NCBI GenBank assembly: GCA_002840275.1
Contig: PHAB01000009.1
Span: 62,001-126,000, forward strand
DNA from: Firmicutes bacterium HGW-Firmicutes-14
GTDB lineage: Bacteria; Bacillota; Thermincolia; Thermincolales; UBA2595
Direction: 5' to 3'
DNA length: 64,000 bases
In this document: in pieces, positions 42,509 to 50,744 of the stretch
Position numbering within the stretch: position 1 is the first letter of the stretch
Layout of the letters: each line of letters starts with the position of its first letter
The notes under the pieces: generated by a model
What the model saw: the letters and a program-made list of their open reading frames with translations, nothing else
Database searches by the model: none
What the model was told of the DNA's origin: nothing
Translations under genes and position numbers: made by a program

Positions 42509-42635
42509 AGAAGAACCGGGCCGGTATATTCCACGCTCTGGGCGAAATCTCCATCGGGAACGGCTCCCGCCTTGCGGCTCGCCGACCGATGGACGATTTA
42601 AGCCCCGCTTAGGAATATACCGGCCCGGTTCTTCT
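42509..42635. repeat. Structured inverted-repeat element, copy 3 (opposite orientation)
   Basis: Reverse orientation. The outer stem is a perfect 24 bp: AGAAGAACCGGG plus CCGGTATATTCC against their complement. Read in the copy 1 sense, the middle stem is AAATC/GATTT and the tip CGGC-GAG-CCGC-AAG-GCGG-GA-GCCG. It ends 51 bases before the convergent Nif3 gene stop, close to the 47-48 base spacing of the other copies. Confidence 0.9.
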
Positions 42636-42686
42636 ATTAACAACCATTTTTGTCAATAAGCCCCATGCCAGAGTCGGCAACTTTTT

Positions 42687-43610
42687 TTATTCAGGGACAA
42701 ATTCCGCCTCCACGCCAATCCGGCTAAAAAATTCGGTCATCCGTTCCAAAGCCGGTTTCTCTGTATAATAGTGCCCTCCTCCTATAACGTTTATTTCCAA
42801 TTCCCTGGCTTTCTGCAGGAAACGTTCATTGGCTTTTTTAACGGTATCTATCTTTACGTCTTCAATTGCTGTCCCTGTCAGGAACGTGTCACAACCATGC
42901 CCATGAGCCTCTTCAACCAGGTTTTCATAAGCCCTGCCCCCGGCAATAACAGCAATACGTTCTATTTTTAGGTTCTTTCTATTGCCAATAACCGTAATTT
43001 CTTCGGCTCCTGTCCTTATTCTGAGGATACTGACAAGGGAATGCAGGTCAGTAACAGGAGGCGTGCCAAATACCCCGGTAGGTTTATTAACAATGGGGGC
43101 AAATTCCCCTTCCAGTTCCATGCCAAGGGTCTCAGCCAGGCATACTGAGGGTGACCATGGTCCGTTAAAGTCAAAGGGCACATGCAAACTGTAAACAGAC
43201 ACCCTCTTGGCCCTGATTAATTCCAACACCTCCCGTGATATAGGAAGGAATCCCTTTTTCTCCTCAAAACCACAGCAGTGGTGGGTAAAAATCAGGTCAC
43301 CCGGACCACACCTCGAAAGCACTTCACACATAACCCCGGTGTTGGGAAATACAACACAAAAAATCTTGCTAACCTCATTTTCCCCTTTAATCATCAGCCC
43401 ATTATAGTATCTCAGAAACTGTTTTTCGTAGTATTTCCGGACGTTTATCCCGGCTTCGTGGTTTATAGCAGGGAATATAAAGCTGAGGGGTTCATAATTA
43501 TGGGCTGATTTGGTTGTCACCGGTAAAAATATATTTAGCAATTCGTTATGTCCGGCCACATCGATGGGAAACACCTTTTCAAGTTCTCCGCAAATGTGTT
43601 TGAGTTCCAT
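42687..43610 (-). CDS. Nif3-family dinuclear metal protein (GTP cyclohydrolase I type 2-like)
   Basis: 307 aa. Metal ligands in THHCCGFEEKKG (~110), LHVPFDFNGPWSPS (~143) and GGGHYYTEKPALE (~277) follow the Nif3/YqfO pattern. The motif order is intact, but the N-terminal ~60 residues differ from the usual LeuAWDNVG opening and include an HNELLN segment. Function of the family is uncertain. GGGAGG is upstream of the ATG. Confidence 0.8.
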   Translation of the reverse strand: MELKHICGELEKVFPIDVAGHNELLNIFLPVTTKSAHNYEPLSFIFPAINHEAGINVRKYYEKQFLRYYNGLMIKGENEVSKIFCVVFPNTGVMCEVLSRCGPGDLIFTHHCCGFEEKKGFLPISREVLELIRAKRVSVYSLHVPFDFNGPWSPSVCLAETLGMELEGEFAPIVNKPTGVFGTPPVTDLHSLVSILRIRTGAEEITVIGNRKNLKIERIAVIAGGRAYENLVEEAHGHGCDTFLTGTAIEDVKIDTVKKANERFLQKARELEINVIGGGHYYTEKPALERMTEFFSRIGVEAEFVPE

Positions 43611-43695
43611 AAGACACCTCCCGGATACCGCTGGATTTTGCCACAGGTTTGTTTTATACTACTTAGTAATAACCTTACTCAACGGAGGGCTGAAA

Positions 43696-44412
43696 TTGAA
43701 ACGTATTTACCGTAAGGAACTTTGGCAGAGGATAGGAACAGCCAATGAGGATTTCCGTCTTGTGGAGGAGGGAGATCATATCGCCCTTGGACTCTCCGGC
43801 GGAAAAGACAGTACCACCCTGCTTTATGTCATGACAGAATGGCAAAAATTCTCCCCCGTGGAGTTCAAAATCACCGCAATCACCCTTGATATGGGCTGGG
43901 AAGCTGACTTTACACCACTCATCAGGTATTGTGAAGAACTAAAAGTCCCCTGTCATATCGAACCAACCAAAATCGGGCCAATTGTATTTGAAACCCGCCG
44001 GGAAGCCAACCCCTGTTCCCTCTGTGCCAAACTCAGAAGAGGGACCCTGCACAACCTGGCAAAAAGCATGGGATGCAACAAGGTGGCCCTGGGCCATCAC
44101 CTGGATGATGCCCTGGAAACCCTGCTTATGGCTATGTCATTCGAAAGCAGGATCAAAACTTTCAAACCCCGGACTTACCTGGACAGAAAGGATATAACCC
44201 TTATCAGGCCTATGATTTATGTCGAAGAGAACACATTAAACAAAATAGTTAAGAGGTTTAAGCTGCCGGTTATCCCTAACCCATGTCCTGCTAATGGGCA
44301 CACCAGGAGACAGGATATGAAAGATGTAATAGGTTTTTGGGGGAAGTTTAACCCCAGGTTAAGAGAAAACCTCCTGGGTGCCCTGAGGAACAGCAGCCTG
44401 TGGCCCCGTTAA
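43696..44412 (+). CDS. TtcA-like PP-loop ATPase (tRNA 2-thiolation family)
   Basis: 238 aa. PP-loop LGLSGGKDSTTLLYVM (~31-46), a CxxC pair (PCSLCAKLRRG, ~107) and a third Cys in PNPCPANGHTRRQ (~198) match the Fe-S-dependent TtcA/TtuA group. HHLDDALETLLMAM is the usual metal/ATP segment. TTG at 43696 has CGGAGGG upstream; the longer frame to 43510 is non-coding. The tRNA site (C32 or other) is unclear. It ends 22 bases from the convergent second glgA. Confidence 0.86.
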   Translation: MKRIYRKELWQRIGTANEDFRLVEEGDHIALGLSGGKDSTTLLYVMTEWQKFSPVEFKITAITLDMGWEADFTPLIRYCEELKVPCHIEPTKIGPIVFETRREANPCSLCAKLRRGTLHNLAKSMGCNKVALGHHLDDALETLLMAMSFESRIKTFKPRTYLDRKDITLIRPMIYVEENTLNKIVKRFKLPVIPNPCPANGHTRRQDMKDVIGFWGKFNPRLRENLLGALRNSSLWPR

Positions 44413-44434
44413 CTTTGCTATTATATGGTTTCTC

Positions 44435-45937
44435 TCATTTCCGGGATATTCCTTCTACTGTTGTAGTATGAAGCAGCCTTTTTTCTATGGCTGCCCGGTA
44501 CAGTTTAACATATTCCGCAGCTGATGCGGGCCACGAAAAGTCCATCCTCATCACACTTGTGACCAGCCTGGTCCAGAGGTCTTTCCTGTCGTTATAAATA
44601 GAAATGGCTCTCAGGACTGTCTTCATGAACGCTTCTGACGAATACTCATGAAAAACAAAACCGTTTCCATTTCCGGTATTCTCATCATAGTCTGTCACCG
44701 TATCAGCCAGGCCTCCGGTGGCCCTGACCACAGGAATTGTGCCATACCTGAGACTTATAAGCTGTCCCAGTCCGCACGGCTCAAACCTTGAAGGCATGAG
44801 AAAAATGTCCGCACCCGCGTAAATCTGCTGGGCCAGCCGGGCATTAAAACCGATATATGCAGCTGTTTTATCAGTGTATTTCTGTGCCATATCGGTGAAG
44901 AACTTTTCGTAATAAGGGTCCCCTGACCCTAGCAGGGCAATTTGAATGTTATATTTCATCAGTTCGGCAAAACTATCGGCAACCAGGTCAAGACCCTTCT
45001 GGTCAACCAGTCTTGAAATAAGGCCTATTACAGGCACATCCCTTTCCGGAAGCTTCATGGCCTGCTGCACGGCACGCTTGTTTTCTCTTTTGCCCTCTAT
45101 GGATTTTTCATCATAGTTCCTGGCTATGTTTGGGTCTGTGGCGGGATTAAATTCATGGTAGTGGATGCCGTTGACAATTCCGTAGAGGTCACCGGCCCTG
45201 GACCTTAACAGCCCGTCCATCCCCTCGCCGTAATCCGGGGTCTGAATTTCCCGGGCATATGTTTTGCTGACGGTATTTATTATATCGGCATAGAGCAGAC
45301 CTGCCTTGAGGTAACTTACATTCCCATAAAATTCAAGTTTATCCTGGTTGTAATAATCTTCTGCTAATCCCAGGAGGCCCAGGCACTCCCTGGGATAATT
45401 CCCCTGGTAGTGGAGATTGTGTACGGTAAATACCGACGCAATGTCCCTGTAAAACGGTAATATTCCATATATATCTTTTAGAAGCAGGGGGATAGGACCT
45501 GTCTGCCAGTCGTTGCAATGAATTATGTCAGGTTTGAAATCCAGGCCGGGAAGCATTTCGATTACCGCACGGCAGAAAAAGGCGAAACGTTCACATTCAT
45601 CGTAATAGCAGTACAGGTTATCCCGGTCAAAATACTGGTAATTATCCACAAAATATACGGGGACGGTCTTTCTCACATCTCCCTGGAAGGCATCAAGATA
45701 ATACTCACGGATAATTGCAGTTTCCTTCCGGTAACCCATTAAAACTGGGAAATCCATCCTTGTCTCAGTCGGATGGGTGATAAACTTATATCTGGGCATA
45801 GCGATTCTGACATCATGGCCCATCACTGCAAGGGCCTGGGGAAGAGACCCCGCCACATCAGCCAATCCTCCTGTTTTGGCAAAAGGTGAAACCTCTGCAG
45901 AGACAAAAAGAATTTTTAATTTTTTCTGGCTGGCCAA
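44435..45937 (-). CDS. glgA: Glycogen synthase (ADP-glucose), copy 2
   Basis: 500 aa paralogue of the 39499 gene with the same motif set: FAKTGGLADVAGSLPQAL (~17), IIHCNDWQTGPIPLLL, GIVNGIHYHEFNPATDP and FMPSRFEPCGLGQLISLRY. TTG start with GGGAGGAAACTAATT before it. It begins 2 bases after galT ends, so galT-glgA form an operon feeding sugar phosphates toward glycogen. Confidence 0.95.
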   Translation of the reverse strand: MASQKKLKILFVSAEVSPFAKTGGLADVAGSLPQALAVMGHDVRIAMPRYKFITHPTETRMDFPVLMGYRKETAIIREYYLDAFQGDVRKTVPVYFVDNYQYFDRDNLYCYYDECERFAFFCRAVIEMLPGLDFKPDIIHCNDWQTGPIPLLLKDIYGILPFYRDIASVFTVHNLHYQGNYPRECLGLLGLAEDYYNQDKLEFYGNVSYLKAGLLYADIINTVSKTYAREIQTPDYGEGMDGLLRSRAGDLYGIVNGIHYHEFNPATDPNIARNYDEKSIEGKRENKRAVQQAMKLPERDVPVIGLISRLVDQKGLDLVADSFAELMKYNIQIALLGSGDPYYEKFFTDMAQKYTDKTAAYIGFNARLAQQIYAGADIFLMPSRFEPCGLGQLISLRYGTIPVVRATGGLADTVTDYDENTGNGNGFVFHEYSSEAFMKTVLRAISIYNDRKDLWTRLVTSVMRMDFSWPASAAEYVKLYRAAIEKRLLHTTTVEGISRK

Positions 45938-45939
45938 AA

Positions 45940-46971
45940 TTAGTTTCCTCCCTTTCTGACCGGCTCCTGCCGCATTCCCGGATCTGCTTCACGCAATACC
46001 GCAGCGCTTATTTCCGGGGCAACCGGGTTAATAAATACCCCAGTCCCCAGTTCAAACCCGGCTGCAACTGAAAGCCTTGGCATAATTTCTAAATGCCAGT
46101 GATAATCCCTGTAACCCTTATCCAGGGGAGCAGAGTGCAGGACAATATTGTAAGGCGGGTAGTCTAAGGCCTGTTCAATTCTTCCCACGGTTTTTCTGAG
46201 GATCCGGCCGAGGGATGTGAGCTCTTTGTCCCCGATACCCCGGAAATCGGCTTCATGCCTCCTGGGAAGAATCCAGGTCTCATATGGGAAGCGCGAAGCA
46301 AACGGGGAGAATACCACAAAATCGGCGCCTGTTTCTATAACCCGCTCCCCGCCGGTTCCCTGGCCTGAGATCATCCGGCAGTAACCACACACCCCGTGTT
46401 TTTCCCGGTATTTCTCAGCACCGGCTGTTTCCCTCAGAACATTTTCAGGAACAACAGGCACCGAAATTAACTGCCAGTGAACATGTTCAATGGAAGAACC
46501 GGCGGCAGTGCCGCAGTTTTTAAATACCTGGATATATCTTACCATAGGATTCCTGCTTAAAACCCTGAATCTCTCCACCAAAGCCTGTATTACCAGTTCG
46601 GCCTGCCGGTCAGATAACTGTCCGAAAGACACCGAATGGTCAGGACAGTCGACAATTACTTCATGGGCCCCAACTGCCGTCATGATATTGCCGTCAGGTG
46701 TTTCGCGGCAATCAGGGGCGCCTTGGACTGTAACGGCGGGGAATTTGTTTGGGAAAGCCCTGACTGTCCACCCCGGGGTATTGGGTTCCCCTCCCAGGGG
46801 TCTCCAGGCCAGAACTTCGGGTGGAGTTTTATTCTCATTGCCATAACAGAATATACAGTCATTATGTTTCAAATGATGGCCTTGAAGGTTAAAATCATGC
46901 GGCCGCTTGCTTCTCTCGGCGGCGACGATTACCCAGGTCCCGGTAACCGCGTCCTTCCTCAATTCAGGCAA
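45940..46971 (-). CDS. galT: Galactose-1-phosphate uridylyltransferase-family protein
   Basis: 343 aa HIT-superfamily transferase. Zinc cysteines NDCIFCYGNENKTPPE (~42) and VCGYCRMI (~193), active-site histidine triad SIEHVHWQLISVPV (~160), and DYHWHLEIMPRL near the C-terminus. Family members in anaerobes often act as UDP- or ADP-sugar pyrophosphorylases or phosphorylases; given the glgA partner, ADP-glucose exchange is possible but unproven. TTG at 46971 follows GGAGG; a hairpin terminator sits just upstream. Confidence 0.88.
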   Translation of the reverse strand: MPELRKDAVTGTWVIVAAERSKRPHDFNLQGHHLKHNDCIFCYGNENKTPPEVLAWRPLGGEPNTPGWTVRAFPNKFPAVTVQGAPDCRETPDGNIMTAVGAHEVIVDCPDHSVSFGQLSDRQAELVIQALVERFRVLSRNPMVRYIQVFKNCGTAAGSSIEHVHWQLISVPVVPENVLRETAGAEKYREKHGVCGYCRMISGQGTGGERVIETGADFVVFSPFASRFPYETWILPRRHEADFRGIGDKELTSLGRILRKTVGRIEQALDYPPYNIVLHSAPLDKGYRDYHWHLEIMPRLSVAAGFELGTGVFINPVAPEISAAVLREADPGMRQEPVRKGGN

Positions 46972-46984
46972 AACAGCACCTCCA

Positions 46985-47018
46985 TATAAAAACAATTACC
47001 CTTATAAACCGGGTAATT
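46985..47018 (-). terminator. Terminator between nth and galT
   Basis: Minus strand AATTACCC-GGTTTATAA-GGGTAATT followed by GTTTTTAT. Confidence 0.75.
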
Positions 47019-47081
47019 TTATTATATGAACACAGATGTCATTATTCTACTTTATTCGCTGTTTTTGTGGTTTAATCCTTT

Positions 47082-47720
47082 TTATTTAAAAAATTCATTA
47101 TAATGCCTGCAGTACTGCCGCAAGTTACACTCAGTACATTTTGGCTTTTTGGCCCTGCATACATTCCTGCCGTGAAAAATCAACCAGTGGTGGGCTTTAT
47201 TTCGCAGGCCTTCCGGAATTATTTTCATCAGTTCTTCTTCCGTCTTTTCCGGTGAAGGTGCAGAAACCAGGCCCAGCCGGTTGGACACCCTGAAGACATG
47301 AGTATCAACTGCCATCACATCCCTGCCAAAGGCATTGGCCAGGACCACATTAGCAGTTTTACGGCCTACTCCGGGAAGTGATACCAAGTCCTCAAAGACA
47401 GATGGCACCTCCGAATCGTACCTTTCAGAAAGTATCCTGCTGGTCTCAATTATGTTCTTGGCCTTGTTTTTATACAGACCGCAGCTCTTTATTTCTTCTT
47501 CCAGCTGTTTCACGGACAGCCGGGAAAAATCACCGGGAGTTGAGAATTTGGCAAACAATGTCCGGGTAATACCATTAACCTGCCTGTCTGTGGTCTGGGC
47601 AGACAGAATAGTGGCAATCAGAAGTTCAAAAGGGGTTTTAAAGTTAAGTTCCGTCCTGGGTTCAGGGTATATTTCGCCAAGTTTCTGCAAAATATCATTG
47701 ACATCTGAAGATTTGAGCAT
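47082..47720 (-). CDS. nth: Endonuclease III (DNA glycosylase/AP lyase)
   Basis: 212 aa base-excision repair enzyme for oxidised pyrimidines. HhH LPGVGRKTANVVLANAF (catalytic Lys, ~123) and MAVDTHVFRVSNRLGL (catalytic Asp) are intact. The C-terminal cluster CRAKKPKCTECNLRQYC has the C-x6-C-x2-C-x5-C spacing of the 4Fe-4S loop. Start at 47720 is 1 base from the preceding gene's stop; an upstream GTG would add 17 residues. Confidence 0.95.
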   Translation of the reverse strand: MLKSSDVNDILQKLGEIYPEPRTELNFKTPFELLIATILSAQTTDRQVNGITRTLFAKFSTPGDFSRLSVKQLEEEIKSCGLYKNKAKNIIETSRILSERYDSEVPSVFEDLVSLPGVGRKTANVVLANAFGRDVMAVDTHVFRVSNRLGLVSAPSPEKTEEELMKIIPEGLRNKAHHWLIFHGRNVCRAKKPKCTECNLRQYCRHYNEFFK

Positions 47721-47721
47721 C

Positions 47722-48204
47722 TTATCTGACTCTCCCCAGAATAACGGTACGGCTCCCTTTCTCTTTTTCACAGTTTTTGCATGAATGATACCAAAAAAAG
47801 AATTCAGTGGTCAAAACTTTCTTTGACATTAGGTACCCGTCAAACTGTTTTAAGGCTTTCGGGACCAGGAACTTGGGACCGGTAAAGGCCTTGCCCAGCA
47901 GTTTTAGATTGCCTGGTGTACGGATATTATTATCCTTGGCTGAAGGTGGTTCGATCTCCACCATTATCCTTCCGGCCAGCAGACCGTCTTCAAAAATTAT
48001 GAAAAAAGGCGAAACTGCCTGAAAGCCCTTGTTTTTAATTTCCTTTAACGTCTTCTCTATTTTAATCTCAGGGTTCATGGGAAAATGCGATACCATGGGT
48101 GTTTTAGATGTATAAAAAGTCCTTCCTGACAGGTCGAATTCCTTTAGGTCAAGTTCTGCAAATTCTTCCGTTGTCAGGTCAGGGCAGTGGCACCTTATAT
48201 CCAT
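47722..48204 (-). CDS. Conserved-looking unknown protein coupled to nth
   Basis: 160 aa. No known domain. Notable are a Cys/His-bearing start (MDIRCHCPDL), a basic beta-rich middle and CKNCEKEKGSR near the C-terminus, so a metal or Fe-S site is possible. GAGGTG is 5 bases before the ATG. Its stop and the nth start are 1 base apart, suggesting a coupled operon and perhaps a repair or redox link. Confidence 0.7.
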   Translation of the reverse strand: MDIRCHCPDLTTEEFAELDLKEFDLSGRTFYTSKTPMVSHFPMNPEIKIEKTLKEIKNKGFQAVSPFFIIFEDGLLAGRIMVEIEPPSAKDNNIRTPGNLKLLGKAFTGPKFLVPKALKQFDGYLMSKKVLTTEFFFWYHSCKNCEKEKGSRTVILGRVR

Positions 48205-48213
48205 ATCATCACC

Positions 48214-48579
48214 TCAACGGGATTTTCCCAAATCTTTCTGATATTCCGGCATCTGCTGCTGCTTAAAAAACATCCCTACGCCAAGATTCACTCCTATCCC
48301 CACAGGCCATAACTTTTTGTGGGTCTCCAGTGGGATAAACACAGAGAGTATAATCAGGACAATTGTCCCCATTATACTCCACTTTATGATGTTTCCGGCT
48401 TTTTCGGGGTGACCCAGGCGCCGCCAGTTTACTGCAGCCAAAACCGCCCCAAACAGGAAATGAGGGATTGAAACCAGCAGCACAACCACCGGGTTTATCA
48501 TTTTTTTTTGCACCCCATGGGTGACAACCGCTCCATGGTTTTTTTTGCCTGAGGATGTCTTTTTGCGACCGGAAGCCAT
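48214..48579 (-). CDS. Two- or three-helix membrane protein
   Basis: 121 aa. A basic N-terminus (ASGRKKTSSGKKNHG) precedes hydrophobic segments (VVVLLVSIPHFLFGAVLAAV; IIKWSIMGTIVLIILSVFIP; WPVGIGVNLGVGMFF). ATG at 48579 has GGGAGG upstream. First gene of the set leading to nth. Function unknown. Confidence 0.7.
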   Translation of the reverse strand: MASGRKKTSSGKKNHGAVVTHGVQKKMINPVVVLLVSIPHFLFGAVLAAVNWRRLGHPEKAGNIIKWSIMGTIVLIILSVFIPLETHKKLWPVGIGVNLGVGMFFKQQQMPEYQKDLGKSR

Positions 48580-48701
48580 CGGTAACCTCCCAGGTTTCAT
48601 TATTAGTCTTACGATTCTATATTATACCAAAAAATCGCTCTGTAAAACACTCCATACAAAGCATAAAATCCCCGGCCGGGGATTTATTGGTTTTGCACAG
48701 A

Positions 48702-49103
48702 TTAAAAGTCCCGTAAATTATACCTGTAATTCCAGGAATATATGTAGGCAAAAATATTGTATAAAGCCAGATAAGCAGAAACATAAAACATTGCCCCAAA
48801 GGTGCCTTCTTTTAATAACATCATTATAACTAATAATGAACTGCACAGAAATGCCCCTGTCCCCAGGGTAAATAAACCAAGGCCCCACATCCGCCTGTTA
48901 TACATTCCATATGCACCCAGAATCACCGGCACCACTGCAGTGATGGTGACAGGGACGGCAAAGTCTCCGACATCCCCCGCAATTCCGATATCCTTCAAAA
49001 AACTGCTTCCCAGCAGGACAAAATGTACCAGGGTAATAAAAGAGTTTATAACAGCTATGTTAATTACAAATTTAAATGTGGCGCTTCTCCTGTCATTGAA
49101 CAA
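48702..49103 (-). CDS. Four-helix membrane protein
   Basis: 133 aa with four likely membrane spans (INIAVINSFITLVHFVLLG; AVPVTITAVVPVILGAYGM; LGLFTLGTGAFLCSSLLVI; FYVSAYLALYNIFAYIYSW). TTG start with GGAGG upstream. No family recognised; monocistronic. Confidence 0.7.
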   Translation of the reverse strand: MFNDRRSATFKFVINIAVINSFITLVHFVLLGSSFLKDIGIAGDVGDFAVPVTITAVVPVILGAYGMYNRRMWGLGLFTLGTGAFLCSSLLVIMMLLKEGTFGAMFYVSAYLALYNIFAYIYSWNYRYNLRDF

Positions 49104-49293
49104 TATTATCTACCTCCACTTTTAGGTGCATAAACCTTATAAATATACTACCATGAATAAAATGTTTTGTATAGCTGGTCTGCAATGTTTGTGCACCGGT
49201 TGAGTATACTAAAGAAGGATTAAGATAATCACTGCAAGAAAATTACTATATTACTAAAATGGCTTTTGGGCCATCTAAACCCGGGAGGTAATA

Positions 49294-49485
49294 ATGATAT
49301 CGCGTGAATTGATTGACAGGATTAATCATTTGTGGCACAAACAGAAATCAGTCGGCCTTACCCCGGAAGAAAAAGAAGAACAGAAAAAAGCCAGGGAGGA
49401 GTACCTGACTGCAATCAGGGGACAGGTCAGGGGCATGCTGGAGGATATTAAAAATCCGGGGGACAGGCAATCAGACGGTCACTAA
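49294..49485 (+). CDS. DUF896 (YnzC-like) protein
   Basis: 63 aa, full length for the family. ELIDRINHLWHKQKSVGLTP and EEYLTAIRGQVRGMLEDIK are diagnostic; a three-helix bundle of unknown function, SOS-linked in Bacillus (YnzC). GGGAGG is 5 bases before the ATG. The stretch after it (49490-49653) holds no credible gene. Confidence 0.88.
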   Translation: MISRELIDRINHLWHKQKSVGLTPEEKEEQKKAREEYLTAIRGQVRGMLEDIKNPGDRQSDGH

Positions 49486-49653
49486 TGGCACCGGCTGGAT
49501 TACGTGGCCGCACAGAAAGCAGCAGGAACCCTGCCGGAGGTATTTGTCATAAAAAGGATAACTCTTCATTTATATACCGCCTCCCGAATATAATGTTCGC
49601 GCTGCCCTGGCCAAGTACCTGCACTCATCGGAACGAACATAGACGGATACTAG

Positions 49654-49690
49654 AAAAAAAGGGGGTCTCATATGCAAATGGGGCCCCCCA
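49654..49690 (-). terminator. Rho-independent terminator after the ferredoxin gene
   Basis: Minus strand GGGGGG...CCCCC hairpin followed by seven T. Confidence 0.75.
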
Positions 49691-49712
49691 TATTAATTCA
49701 GCCTCTTAGCAA

Positions 49713-49901
49713 TTACTCTTCTTTTATGGCGGCAGTAGGACACCCTTCGACAGCCTCATGGGCACACTGCTCTTTATCCTCGGGAACTTCACTTATCTTG
49801 GCTACGGCCTTGTCTTCATCGCCCCATTCAAAAATATCCGGGCAGGTGGTAATACATGCTCCACAACTGATACACAGGTCATCAAATACTTCAACTTTCA
49901 T
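49713..49901 (-). CDS. 4Fe-4S ferredoxin, single-cluster type
   Basis: 62 aa acidic electron carrier. CISCGACITTCP (~10-21) plus GCPTAAI (~54) give the four cluster ligands; a further Cys at ~46 (EQCAHEAVEG) may form a disulfide as in monocluster clostridial/thermophile ferredoxins. It lies 68 bases downstream of the HMA selenoprotein gene on the same strand. Confidence 0.93.
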   Translation of the reverse strand: MKVEVFDDLCISCGACITTCPDIFEWGDEDKAVAKISEVPEDKEQCAHEAVEGCPTAAIKEE

Positions 49902-49969
49902 TGCGTTTTCTCACTCCTCGGTCCAATAGTATATTACTTTGACTTTTTTCGTGTATATTATAGTCCCTT

Positions 49970-50524
49970 CTATGGGGATTTATTCAGCCGGCCTCCCACA
50001 TCACCCAGAACTTTTCGTACACCCGGAAATATAATTACATCACTTACCGCCTGTCTGAATTCTTCACCCAGGGGCCGTTCAGCTCGATAATTAATTTCAA
50101 ACTGTTCACGGGCGGGGTGAAAATCGATGTTTTGCACCGCCTTAAACCCTTCCAGGGTTTGTCTGACCCTTTTCACTCATCCACCACACAGCAGGCCGGT
50201 CACATTCAGCACAGCCGTCCGCCGGCCGTCTTCTGTTTCGGAGTCCGCCGAAACCGTTACCTGGGGATTAACCCAGACATTATGCATCCCAGGACCCCGG
50301 GAGTGGAAACAAAGGGAATCCTGCCCATTACCTGAACCAGAATTTTGGGAATTATCCACTGCCCTTGCAGCTGCGACAAAAGGTATACTTACAAAATCCT
50401 CAAACATATCAACCATTAGTTTGGCATTGGTGTTTTTATCATCAATCAATCCCCGCACAAACTTGAGGGGAAGCAGTGCGAAAGACTGGCTTAAACCAAT
50501 ATATTCCCTGATGACTTCCCGCAT
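49970..50524 (-). CDS. Probable selenoprotein: HMA (heavy-metal-associated) domain with CxxU
   Basis: 184 aa if TGA at 50177-50179 is read as selenocysteine. The frame is open on both sides: residues 1-115 end in TAVLNVTGLLCGG, then U116, then VKRVRQTLEGFKAVQNIDFH. Joined, this is a standard HMA domain whose metal motif CGGC is CGGU. A 17-base hairpin, AAACCCT-TCC-AGGGTTT on the plus strand, starts 16 bases after the TGA, with G in its loop, as in bacterial SECIS elements. The first ~70 residues are a helical domain of unknown type (IREYIGLSQSFALLPLKFV). GAGGTG precedes the ATG. Role in metal or selenium/redox handling is inferred. Confidence 0.82.
50144..50160 (-). other. Candidate SECIS hairpin for the HMA selenoprotein
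   Basis: On the coding strand AAACCCT-GGA-AGGGTTT, a 7-bp stem with a 3-base loop beginning with G. The loop starts 23 bases after the UGA, inside the range seen for bacterial SECIS elements. Confidence 0.7.
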
Positions 50525-50545
50525 TATTCTTCACCTCACCCACAT

Positions 50546-50580
50546 GTTTTACCGGCACGGCTGACGTGCCCCGGTAAAAC
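50546..50580. repeat. Inverted repeat in the selenoprotein leader
   Basis: GTTTTACCGG-CACG-GCTGA-CGTG-CC-CCGGTAAAAC, a ~14-bp stem with a 2-base bulge, 21 bases upstream of the selenoprotein start. It could be a regulator operator, an RNA stem near the start, or a weak terminator of upstream transcription. Confidence 0.7.
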
Positions 50581-50640
50581 TATTATTCCCCAGGGGAAGG
50601 TATACATGTAACCGGCGACAAGGCATAAACTTGTCCTGAA

Positions 50641-50693
50641 AAACAGCAAAGTATACTGCCGCCTCCTGCAAATATTGGAGGGACAGTATACTT
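50641..50693. terminator. Terminator after the aldo/keto reductase
   Basis: AAGTATACTG on each side of a CTCC/GGAG inner stem; on the minus strand it is followed by TGCTGTTTTTC. Confidence 0.7.
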
Positions 50694-50744
50694 ATAAAAA
50701 TCTTTTCAGGGACGTCATATTTAATTTCTGCCGGGAATCCTGAT

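Noticed and set aside
49485-49709. 74 aa plus-strand frame after DUF896
   Set aside because: It runs into the ferredoxin terminator and lacks a ribosome site and any protein-like pattern.
50177-50524. The TGA at 50177 as an ordinary stop, giving two separate genes
   Set aside because: The break falls exactly at the second metal-binding position of one HMA domain, both parts share the frame, and a SECIS-like hairpin follows. Two real genes would not split a domain at that residue.
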